64,000 nt of DNA from Amyloporia xantha (Eukaryota > Basidiomycota > Agaricomycetes > Polyporales > Adustoporiaceae), in the NCBI GenBank assembly GCA_036971615.1, contig JAYKKR010000014.1, forward strand, positions 496,001 to 560,000, written 5' to 3'. Below, piece after piece: positions 24,148 to 34,446 of this stretch; the first letter of the stretch is position 1, and each line of letters begins with the position of its first letter. The notes under the pieces are model-generated. The model saw only the letters and a program-made list of their open reading frames with translations, was not told where the DNA came from and did not search any database. Both the position numbers and the translations under genes were made by a program.

Positions 24148-25400
24148 CTAGGCACAGCGACCACTCCGGGTCTTCTCCACAGCTCCGTCAATTTGGACAG
24201 AAATTCCTTGGGTGGCGATGTCAGAGGTCTGCAAGAGCGTCCCGTCAATTTCGTCATCGCCGTCCACGACCTAGTCTGCGATGGTACTTGTTAGTAGGTT
24301 CTGGGCGAACGGCAGACCGCCGCTGGCAGTCACCAGTGTAAACAGCAGCAGCAAGGGTGAGACCCGAAGAAAGTTAGGCGCATAGTCAAGTTTTGCACGA
24401 GGAAGGAAGGAGCGTAGGAACCGAAGGGCTGAGTATGTCGATGGGTAGTGGGAAACATATTCTGGATAGTTTAAGTGGGCCGCGCGTCGAGACACAATAA
24501 GACAGTGTCGCTTGTGGTCACACACAGATCCACAGATAGACTCACCAACAATGCAGACTTGCTAGCTTAGTTTCGGCTGTATATCCATCCTGCAGTTTGG
24601 GTAGATCAGCAGGATAAATCCACGCGCGCTGACAAATGGAATCGGATGCACACCAGATCGATGCCCAAGATCACATCGAGACCAGAGGTCTTGACCAGGA
24701 GTTGCGTGAAAAATTTGCTGAGGACGTTTTCACCGCCGCCCACATGTGTCAGCGCATTTGGTCCCTGTGGATGCACACCTTGCCCGCGACACCATAAAAC
24801 GGGTCAGGGACTTGCGTGCGATACCGTTGTGAGTGAGGGTATCAAGTAGGGAGATGATGGCACCGGCGATGGCTCGAGAGCTGTCGGAGAAGATAGACTT
24901 TTCATCCCTGACATAGTAGGTAAGCCGCACGCGTAATTGGGGAGCCGTTAAGTTGTGATAAAACGTACAATTAAATTGAACTTGTTCATGATGTTTGATG
25001 AGATGGCTGTGATAATCGATACTCGTGGAAACCAGTAGCACAGAGAAAGGCATTAGGCGAGCCGAGGTGTTTCATTGGCGTGAATGTGGATAGTGGGGAA
25101 CAGAAGGAGCGCATCTCATCTGCACAGGCAAATGACAGTGGGTACGAGAAATTGAAGGTGATATTCACATTGTAGAAAAGATGAAGCATTAGGAAAGCGG
25201 ATGCACACACATTGAGCTTGGGGACTAGATTGCTGAGAGGGACAAATATGTCGCCGCCATCATAGTAAGTCGACGTAATCTGATTCAGATAGAGGGAGTC
25301 GGTAGCAGTGATGGGAAAACGCTAGTAGTATGATTAGAATGCAGAGCGACGTATTGACGGTCAGCGTGCCAACAATCCATGCCGCAAACGGATAACAAGA
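24148..25400 (-). CDS. Unidentified coding-like stretch, probably a multi-exon membrane or secreted protein
   Basis: No family recognised. Several minus-strand segments look coding. ITATDSLYLNQITSTYYDGG lies near 25,240-25,310 and LSNLVPKLNVCASAFLMLHL follows. A block with SSRAIAGAIISLLDTL lies near 24,850. A hydrophobic stretch FLRVSPLLLLFTL near 24,350 precedes what looks like an intron with a perfect CTACTAAC branch site. A last exon contains DDEIDGTLLQTSDIATQ and ends at 24,148. I could not assemble one clean reading frame, so the span may be a decayed gene. Confidence 0.3.
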
Positions 25401-25724
25401 GGGCGACGACTTACGCGTTCGTTATCGAAGAGAAGTTGCAGCCCGTGCCATGTTGTAAGCAGAGAAACAAAGAAACTGTTCGCATTAGCCCCATTCACGG
25501 AATATCTCGACAAGTTGCCGGCCCAGATGTCCGTATGAACTGTCCTGCAGACTGGTCAGAATGCCAAAAAAGGAAGCAACTTCAATAAATGCGAACTTTA
25601 TCGGTCTCCAGGATATTCGCTTTGCAGCCATAGACATGTAGACCTTGCTTGGGGAGTATTTCGAATGTTATCTGGTAGGCCGCGTCTGACCTACCACACG
25701 TTCCTCGACCTGCGTTTTGGCTAA
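25401..25724. other. No gene recognised
   Basis: Short stretch between the unidentified segment and the DUF4470 5' fragment. Only short open frames. Confidence 0.3.
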
Positions 25725-25840
25725 TGAAGATACTGCTGCAGTGTTACCGATCGTATAGAAGAAAGGCTGTCCGCGCCAGCACAACGGATGATCTGCACCG
25801 GTACTGAGAATGAGACAGAAGAGTCAGATTGGGCAGTTAC
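25725..25840 (-). pseudogene. Duplicated 5' end of the DUF4470-MYND gene
   Basis: The sequence tgctgcagtgttaccgatcg and what follows match 23,490-23,605, the start region of the DUF4470-MYND gene, in the same orientation. The copy covers the N-terminal codons and the immediate upstream sequence (agagtcagattg), then similarity is lost. No downstream domain follows, so it is a truncated relic. Confidence 0.7.
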
Positions 25841-26177
25841 AACGCGCCGAGTGCCACATATACAGACACTTCGATCAACAACGCTGGGCGTTCCTGGCAC
25901 TAGACGATGTACGTACCACACCATCTGCCCTAGTCTGTCGGTAACGTGCGCATCAGCGCGGACGTACGGGTGGCACGTCTCTCGAACACTGCTACACTAT
26001 GGACGCAGCTGTTCAGCATATAGATCAACATTGTATCTTTGAGAACCGGTGCGTATATGTCTGACGCGCTGTATGCTACTTCACCTGTACACTCTATCCC
26101 AAGAGTCTGGTCGCGTCACGGATACTGGGTTCGCACTTTCACGAGCTGAGGTGGGACACGCAACTTTTCATGGATTC

Positions 26178-27407
26178 TTAGTCTTTTCGTGAAGTGGGTA
26201 CAATACCGCCAGTTAAAGTACTTGGCAGCTCCTGCTCCCCTATACCAGAAAGTAGTGCAATGGACCCTCCAACCAGAAGGATCAGAGCAACAACGGTACC
26301 CGTCAGCAGTACGAAAGGCCTGTCCGCCACCGACGAATACGCGTCAGTGAAAGGCAACATTATAGCAACTCTGTGAGACAACTCACCCGCTTACATCCTT
26401 CCGCTCACACGCACTCCCAGCCCAATTTTCTGTGCCTCCCCGCGAGTCCTTCGTTGCCGAGCACGCACATACGAAACACGACCGCCCCGCCTTGGTTGCC
26501 ATCACGCATAGACCATGCCCGCTACACGCGTTTGTCGAGTTTCCGCAAGTTTCCGCACTCATGTAACATGTGGCCACAGCGTCAATAGGCTCCGCAGGGT
26601 TAGCTATCGGGGGCGGCAGCGGACTCTGCGGCGGCTGGAACGCATATCCGTCTTGACGCTTCAAACTTGGGATCGAGGGAGGAACGGTAACGAGAGCAAG
26701 CTTGAGGTCTCTTTTCTCAAGAGCGCTGGCAAGAAAACTCCGGATAGTCTCTGAGGCGAGACGGTACTGCTCACTGTCTCTCCCGTGTTGCTCGGCGAGT
26801 GCAGAGAGTCCTGTGAGTTCCAGAGCGGCGAACTTGTCGGTGGGGATGTCGTCAGACTCAAGAAATTCGACGAGTGTAGTCATTTCGGACAGGAACGTCT
26901 GAGATGCGGAAGAAGGGACAGAGAATATGTCGATGATACGCGGGACGCCTTGTGGTAGGGAGTGTTGAGAAAAGACGTTGGAATATGCATGATGTGCGCG
27001 GCCAATATAGGCAGGAATGAGAGACGCGAGGGAGTAAATGGACGAATCTTCGAGTAAGGAGAACGATTCTTTCAGAGAGGAGGGAACGGCATCTGATTCG
27101 GATCTCATATGAGCCAACAACCACATGCATACGCACTCAGGACTGACACACCTTCTGCATCGTCCTCCGGAATACTTAGCAGAAGCGCACTGCTTAACCC
27201 TTGACCTACAAATGCCTCCTGTTGCGCCAAGTCCTGCTCTGAACCCCCATCCAAATGCTCATAGTATTCAAGTCCTAAATGGCGAGCAAGCAGAGCACTC
27301 GCATGCCGCGCAGACAGCGTTGAGGTAACATGGGGTGATGGAGACAAGTAGACGCGGACTGCCTGCGACAGTCCAGCAAAGAGTAAACAGACAGACAGCC
27401 CTCTCAT
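26178..27407 (-). CDS. Vps3844-like (DUF3844) vacuolar-sorting membrane protein
   Basis: Three exons join in phase: 27,407-27,152; 27,092-26,387; 26,319-26,178, giving 367 aa. A signal peptide is evident (MRGLSVCLLFAGLSQA). The DUF3844 C-terminal region is clear: a Cys-rich EGF-like segment (CGNSTNACSGHGLCV, CFVCACSATKD, NWAGSACERKDVSG), then one membrane helix (FVLLTGTVVALILLVGGSIA) and a short cytosolic tail. Such proteins sit in the ER/Golgi-endosome membrane system, and yeast Vps3844-type proteins are linked to vacuolar sorting. This is probably a housekeeping gene. It lies between two duplicated fragments (25.7 and 27.6 kb). Confidence 0.85.
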
Positions 27408-27572
27408 GGTGAACGTTTGAGCGAACAACCTCCGTACTACGGTAGACCACGGCTTAAGAGCGGCACAATGCATTACGTAATACTGACCTACACCGTCGAA
27501 AAGGTGCCTCAGGCTCTTGATCTCTTGATAGTCGCCCACCAATGGTTATAACGGTCCACCTTTGGTCTACCT

Positions 27573-27740
27573 GTAAGTAAGATTCATTCACTTAGCGAAC
27601 ACCCGCACAGAGACCTAGACCATTATACGACGTCAAGGCCCACAATGACAAGCCTCAGTGAATAGCTCAATCCCGACCTCACATATTTAATTCCGGTAAT
27701 TAATCCGAGGGCCTCACCATACATCCCACGTATATATAGT
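27573..27740. repeat. Copy of the segment at 23,937-24,085
   Basis: Diverged direct repeat beginning cattcacttagcgaac, with the strings cacagagacc and tcaaggcccacaatga shared with the other copy and ending at tacatcccac. It lies just upstream of the Vps3844-like gene. Confidence 0.65.
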
Positions 27741-28479
27741 ACTATAAACCTCACCGCCGCACAACTTTGAAAGCATCTCAGTCCCTCAGTCCCTCCGAGC
27801 AGGCGTACATTTACTCCCGTTAACTGCATGTCCTGCCGTCGCCTTGGAACGCGTGCTTAGCCAACGTCGGAACTGTCCTCACCGTTCGCAACGCGGCTCC
27901 ATGGGGGCAGTCTCTCTGTTCCCTGGGTAGCCGACCAACTTTGCGCTCACTTGGCGGTGGATTCTCATCCCTGTTCTGGATCTGCAGATCCCCTTGACGA
28001 TAAAGATTTGCGAAGGAACTGTTCAGAGCTCGAACATGAGAGGAACATGCAAACGGGCATTGTAAGAAAGCTGCAGGCGATCATTACTGCACAGAGAGCA
28101 TCAAATGTTACTGCTTTGCGCATGCATTGAGGACTTGCCAGTGAGCCGGCATTCTACGATCTCAGACAGAATCGCAATGCCAAATTGTTTATAATAGTAA
28201 CACGAAGAGATGGTGGATCCAGTGTCAACCGATACACAGACATAATTCTGGATATATCCATTACTTTACAAGTTCATGTCCACCCTAGATCATGTCACGC
28301 CCAATTGAAGGAAATCGCATTGAAAATGCGTACCAGAAATGTAGAAGAAAATCACGGAGTAAGATGCCTTGTCGTCCTTTTATGTAAAGCTCTGATTATT
28401 ATCGTCCAATTATCCGTCGTGAACCACTTCTGTTGTCAACTTAACAACTGTCTTCGTGTCAGTCTTCGACTGTCCGCTG
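27741..28479. other. Intergenic, nothing recognised
   Basis: No gene or repeat recognised. Confidence 0.35.
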
Positions 28480-30557
28480 GTACGTCCGAAGCTATACTGT
28501 CATGTTAGCGAGGAATGCAAGCCAGAACTTGAGATCAGTCATGTTAAGCGCAGATACTCACTTCGACCAGGGTTTGTGCGTGCGACGATTTGCACCCACG
28601 TACTCCAATGGAATGCTTAGGCTATCATTATCAGTGCCTGTCTCTTGGACGGTGAGACCCGCAGAAATGCTATATTTGCTGCTGTTCGCAAGGTAGTGCC
28701 TAGCGTTTATTCTTCACGCAACGGATTAGATAACGACAGACTCCCAACAATATGATGCATACATGGCAAGCACGGAGTTGACGTATACTACAAGTGGAAG
28801 TCACGTCAGTCAAACATTGATTCAGAGGTTTTTATAGCCTTACTCTTGCTTCCCGGAAAGTGGAAGATCGCCCAATACAGATCCTCCGTGCTTGAAGAGA
28901 TGTACTAAATACGATGGATGACGTAGTGGAATACTAGATTAGGTGACATATGGCACTTACTGACACAGCTTGCGATGTTTGTACGACTCTGTTCGAGGTC
29001 TGAAATCGTCGTTATTTTAGACAGAGATAGAACGTACGCTGTGAGGACTCCACGATTAATGGCATAGATTGTAAGCATCCGAATGAGACTCTCTGTCCTA
29101 TACACGGGAATTTAGCTCTGACACAAGTGTCACTTTCAATGGCAGCTTACTGCTTGAATCCGGTCTTCTTATCGTGTAAGATCAGGGACAATGCGACAGA
29201 TATATATATGTCCAGGACCGAAGCCGTCATTGGCTGCACGGTCGCCGTAATCTAAGAACGACCATTAGTACAAGGGCGAGCCCCGACATTAGAAAAAGTT
29301 GCCTACCTTTGTCTTCGTGAACACACCCGGCACGGTCGGATCCTCTGCACTGGTAGAACAGATACAAGGTTCAGAGGTTAAAATGGTCTACCATGACGAG
29401 TGTTGATCAAGTCATACGCTATATAGACATTGGCTTGATGAAGGCGATTTAGTAGTGCGGGATGCGACAAATATGAACGATCGAACACGAACCGAATCCA
29501 CAAGCTAAGAAATGGGACGGTCAGCGATGATGACTATATATGGATAGTCATGGTGCGCATTCACCAATTGATACCAGTGCTAAAGTCATCTACAGCGATA
29601 AGCTTGTCAACAGATTGTCCGAACCTTTCGCAGCGGGCGTACCATGATGGCGCAAATAGGCACTCTATACCATTTTTCCCGAAGAACTTTGAGGCGATCG
29701 TCAACGCCCGATCAGTGTACTATATGGGACAACACAAGTAGACAGAACTGCTCACGTCGCCATATTGTCTGCATATAGTAACTGTGACGGAGGTTATAAG
29801 TGCGATTCAATAAAACAGGATAGCGGTCTCATCGCACCATTGAACAACGAATACTGTGACTGCCTAATATATGAGGGTTTATTCATTGTCTTGATATCTC
29901 TCAGCTATGGAAGATGACTCACAGAAAGGGCGTATTCGGCCTGTCGAAATATAGTCAGGATGTAGGTCACGAATACACGCCGTTACAAGCAGGAAGGACT
30001 GACAGGACCAGAACTACAGACGGAGACAATCAAGTCAGGGCTTTTCTATCCGAGATGGAAAACCTTACCTCGGCATTGAATTGAGACTGTCTGGGTTGCC
30101 ATGACCTGCTACCACATATTTCCAAATAAACTACACCTTTTTCATCAGTAAATCATTGCGATCTCAAAAAGTTTCCACTGACATGAAGATCACAGACCGA
30201 ACTAGCGGTGTCGAGAGTCCTGGAAAGAGAGCAGTGAGTCGTAGTCTTCAAAACAACGACGGGAACAGAGTGACCATAGCGTAGCAACCTGATAGAGCAT
30301 TGTTGATTTAGAAAACATATATCCATGCCCTCTGCGTCGGTAACACGTACTAACAACTTCAGATGCATTGTATCGCTTGGGTACTCCCACATGTAATAGA
30401 TGGCCTGAGCGATAGTGATGCCATAAAATCTGTACACGCCGTTAGAATTAGTGGTATAGTCGATCTATGAAGTGGGGAGAGTTTACGAGGTCGCAAATAG
30501 ACATCCCAGAAAAAAGGAGCCGATATTGCTGTTGAGGTGAAGGTTAGGTCCTGTCAT
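28480..30557 (-). pseudogene. Second DUF6534-type membrane protein locus, probably decayed
   Basis: Family landmarks appear on the minus strand in the right order. A start MTGPNLHLNSNIGSFFLG is at 30,557. An exon GITIAQAIYYMWEYPSDTMH, followed by LKLLV, lies near 30,355-30,425. A later exon VALSLILHDKKTGFKQ sits before a GTAAGC donor near 29,150. LTIYAINRGVLTAYV lies near 29,030-29,080, and a C-terminal FWLAFLANM near 28,510. Between 29,250 and 30,340 I could not recover the expected middle exons, so the gene is probably broken or strongly diverged. The 0.2-1.8 kb locus is a better-preserved relative. Confidence 0.5.
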
Positions 30558-31487
30558 CGTCAGTGATGAGGGGCCAAGTCCTCGACCGTCTTCCAAATGG
30601 CTGGAGCATACTAGAGCGCTTTTATCTATGTTGACGGAACAGACGTGGGAGTCATCACATCCAGCGGTCCACATGAAAACCAGAATGGATTTGAGATGCC
30701 GTATAATAACAGAGATTACTCACCATCGCGAAGACTTTCATTCAGTACTTGAACAGCTCGACGTGATCAACAAACCTATGTAAATTACATCTATAAACAG
30801 CCCAGGGGACGCCGACGGGCCAAATCAGATCTGTCTTGCTAATCTGTTAGCCCGCTCAGGCATCACTGGCATCAGGATATCAACACCGATTATGAAGGCC
30901 CAGGACAACTCACCTGAGCCATCATTTACACTACAGGAAATCAGTATACTGCCAGCGTCACGTTGTATGTCATGTACGCCAGCCACTGAGCCTGGCCCCC
31001 GAGGAGCGAGTCGGAGCTCTGATAATAGACAGCGTGGGATATACGGTAACTTGAAAAAGATGTGAGGGCCAAGATGGAGCATATTGGTCCAATTTGGCCG
31101 CCGTTCCAGTATTTGGAAAGGTCCAAAGTATTTGAAACAACGTTCATCATTACTTGGCACTTCGTGGCACGCGCAGATTTAAACGGGATCTCTCCCTCCA
31201 TTACAGTCTGCAGATTCACACTGGCAGGTGGCATTTCCCGCGCATCTTCCTATTGGCAATATGCACCTCCCGACCCTGGACTCCTCAACCGTTGTGCGGA
31301 TATCTGCGCAAGTTGGGCGTGATCTGGAATCTACTCAGAGTACAGCCCCATAATCTTTATGCTGAAGTATCGACTCAGTGCAGTGCTCCTCTGAGCAATC
31401 CTAGTAGTATTCGATGACCCTGTATCTCGATAAAAAAGCCATATATATATTGAAATTCTTTTTATATAAATACGTTCTATGAATGTT
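30558..31487. other. Unassigned stretch with a minus-strand open frame
   Basis: A minus-strand frame at 30,941-31,234 contains hydrophobic runs (SFSSYRISHAVYYQSS; AQWLAYMTYNVTLAVY). It could be the remains of a membrane protein. No family recognised and no clear exon structure. A short AT dinucleotide run lies near 31,443. Confidence 0.25.
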
Positions 31488-32600
31488 CTAGAGATTACTG
31501 GAGAACCATTTGTATCCCTGGATAATAGCATACATAATCGGCACTGGGGTCTGGCAATGAGTGTTAAGGCGGTACAAAATCCTAGGGCTGTTCTCATCCA
31601 TTGCCCACACCAACCCAATAGTATATATGGTGTTGAGAACGAAATACACATTGCTGAAAAAACCAAGGAGACTGAGTGTATGGACAGCCGTGAGAAGCAG
31701 TCTCGTCTTGTACACAGAGTTGAGCATGACAGGGATGGTCGGAATTTGGAGTGCCCGGTCCTCGGTGTAGTCGCGGATGTCAGCCATAATCTAGTCCAGC
31801 ATTCGGTTGCGGTTTCACAGGATTATTTAGAAATGCATACCGAACAGCAGGTCCAGCTAATAGTAGACCAAAGCAAAGTTTGTGAGCGGGTCCAAGGAGT
31901 CGCGACATGGCCATCCAGCATGGATGTGGATAGCACGGAGTGGATCACCACGGAATATCCACACCTGCAGAGAATGATAGCGTATTCAGTACACACTCAT
32001 GAATGGGGCTGAAATTCGATAGCCTTACCCACGAATTATCCCAACCATCAGTGCTTTCATGACTGGGATCCGTTTGAGGACAAAACCTCGCTTGACTGTT
32101 GAGTGAATTCCGTTCGGCACAGCTTTCGCCTGCACGTCCGGCGACGATTCATTCCAGGAGAAAAGAGGCTTGTTCCAAAAAAGTGCCGGTATGACGAGCA
32201 ATGCCGTGATCAGCCACGTCGATAGAGGGCAGCAGATGAGAGCAATGCCGAGCAGTAAGGCGTTGAGAAGCAGAAATATGCGGGAATATGTGAAGACGGA
32301 GATGATAGCGTGGTCATTTTCCTTCTGCGCATGGGTAAGGGCAGGTGCTTGGTCACAGTAGTGATCAAAGCCGAAGCCGATGCAATCTGCAGATACCAGA
32401 ACAGCTATCTATATAACACAGTGAGCGTATTCTTCTCTGACGAGAATAAAGAAGAAACGTACAGGCCTCCAGTCTATTATGCCGTATGTCGAGTGTGAAA
32501 TGAACATTGTCAAGGCCAGAGTGGTTAGAGCACTTATCACTGGCTCTACCAGTAGAACCTCCCGGAGCTTTTGTGCAGTAGGAAGAGGAGAGGGTGTCAT
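31488..32600 (-). CDS. UbiA-type membrane prenyltransferase
   Basis: UbiA enzymes transfer a prenyl chain from a prenyl diphosphate to an acceptor inside the membrane. Four exons join in phase: 32,600-32,463; 32,408-32,029; 31,964-31,841; 31,790-31,488, giving 314 aa, a normal family length. The second Asp-rich motif is clear: MADIRDYTEDRALQIPTIPV, matching the D..D...D..GI.TlPv pattern. The first is less standard (GFGFDHYCDQAP near residue 60). Hydrophobic helices fill the rest (IFLLLNALLLGIALICC; LKRIPVMKALMVGIIRG; GFFSNVYFVLNTIYTIGLVW). No frameshift seen. Closeness to a GMC oxidoreductase suggests secondary metabolism rather than ubiquinone or heme synthesis, but the acceptor cannot be told. 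Confidence 0.75.
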
Positions 32601-34446
32601 GGCTGCGTATTGAGTAAGTCAGTATCCCTCCGGAATACGTTTCCTTTTAACGGTGCGTAAAAGGTCATACATATTTAGGTCACGGCATTGATGAGAAATG
32701 CCCATACCAGATACATGATTAGGCTACAGGCAGCTATCACGATCACACAAACTCCTGCCAATTTCATCTCGTTGTCTGCGGCGCCGCCGTAGCTGCTTAT
32801 ATTGATCTCACCGGATGCACCTCTCTGCATGCTTTCTGCATTTGATACAGATCGCAGTAACCAAGGACCACGATAAATCCTTGGGCAGTGTTTTTGTCGA
32901 CAACACAGCAGACTGTATGCCCAACACGAGCGATCGGACGTCTCACGGAGAATACGAATCAGAGCGCGCTGACCAAAATCGCAGCCTATTACTCACTTTG
33001 GATGGTGCCTTCCTCCCCCAGTGACAGTGCGAATGGCCGTTTCAGATGTATCAAAACGGTTCTGAGATCAGCTTCGGAAGAAATGGTTCAGATCAACATA
33101 AATGATAGCAAAATAGTGGACCCTGGAAGGAAATTACGACCGCGAGCGCTAAGGGAGTTTGCTCTCGGGCACAGTATTACTGTGTGGAAACTATCAGGAA
33201 ACAATCACATTGAAATGGACGTGTAACAGACGAACTCAGAGGTCAAACACTGGCATCCTGGGACGACTGCGTGTACCTGTCATAAAAATTCACGAACAAG
33301 CAAACATACTTAAGACTTACCTTCAAAACCTCACCAGTGATAGATGGAACTGAACGAGAGTGGGCGTATAGTGGTTATTTTTTCTCTCCATTTATTGTCC
33401 GCGAGGACATCGCCCTATGTAGACAGTAGGTACAGATTGGCCACGCATTACCTGTAGTATGAGTTACATCTTTCCCAACCTGCGTGCTCGGCGATACGTA
33501 GGCTTGGCGGGTGTCCTCCATTCTTCCGTTCTGTTCTCGGAACATTTTTTGTGCGAAGTTACATTTAGCAAACTAGGCAATAGATAGACTGTATGTACAA
33601 CCTTGAAGACCATTTCAACATGGCATTCGAGAATCAGAGCACCGAGTACGGTGGCACCGAATGCGTGATCGCAAAATATGCACCCATTAAGATCTGCCTG
33701 AGCCGGAAACAGGACACTCAGGCTCTGCTTTGAGAGGCAGTGCCCACCGATGCCCTGCAACAATTAGTGGAAAAGGTCTGCCTAAACTCTGCTGTCGCAG
33801 ACTGGATGAGAATCATAGAGGAGCGCCCGCCGCCAGACATGCCAATGTGAAGGTTTGAACCACGTCCGGCAGCAACGCACGCTTACGTAACCTCAGCGAC
33901 GGGCTATTCCGATCGAATGACAGGCCAAACTTAAAGAAGGCGTTCCATTCTGGATCTAGCTCAATCAGTTCCTTGCTGTCTCGTTGGCGGCGTGGGCCAC
34001 AGTTCTGCCTTGGGCGCGAGCAAGGCGGGAGAATCTTCGACTTTCCATTTGCTTGCTATGCTGTAGCTCATCGTGAATACCCAGTATCAGATCGAATCGC
34101 CTCTGTGGCAACAGCCGTTGAACGACGTGTCTCTGATCAATCTCCATATGCAGCGGCGTGTAATATGGTCTGTTCCTGTTGCATAATGAATCCTGTGTTG
34201 TCTGTCTATCTAGCTATAGGGCGCGTTCTTAATCTGTTCCGCGTTCTTGATATGACCGTGCGAGCGAAAGGGGCCGGACATAGCTTCCTTGATTCTTCTG
34301 CGCACAAGCCTGGCAGCAGAGCACGACTTTCTCCATATAGCGACCAGTCATCTCCGCAATTCCTTCACTGTCCATTCTGACCTTTCCTGAGGTCGCATCG
34401 CAGAGATTTCTCTCTTGGTTTTAGTTGCACACTCACAGAAGGCCTC
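32601..34446. other. Region between UbiA and GMC genes with coding-like minus-strand fragments
   Basis: Two spots look coding on the minus strand but were not assigned: a membrane-like string (MKLAGVCVIVIAACSLIMYL) near 32,680-32,770, and a larger area at 33,590-34,140 with ELIELDPEWNAFFKFGLSFD and AQADLNGCIFCDHAFGATVL. They may be remnants of one or two genes. The rest should hold the promoters of the divergent UbiA and GMC genes. Confidence 0.3.

Noticed and set aside
31479..32012. Plus-strand open frame of 177 aa
   Set aside because: It is the antisense shadow of UbiA exons 3-4, which carry the recognisable Asp motif and proper splice sites.
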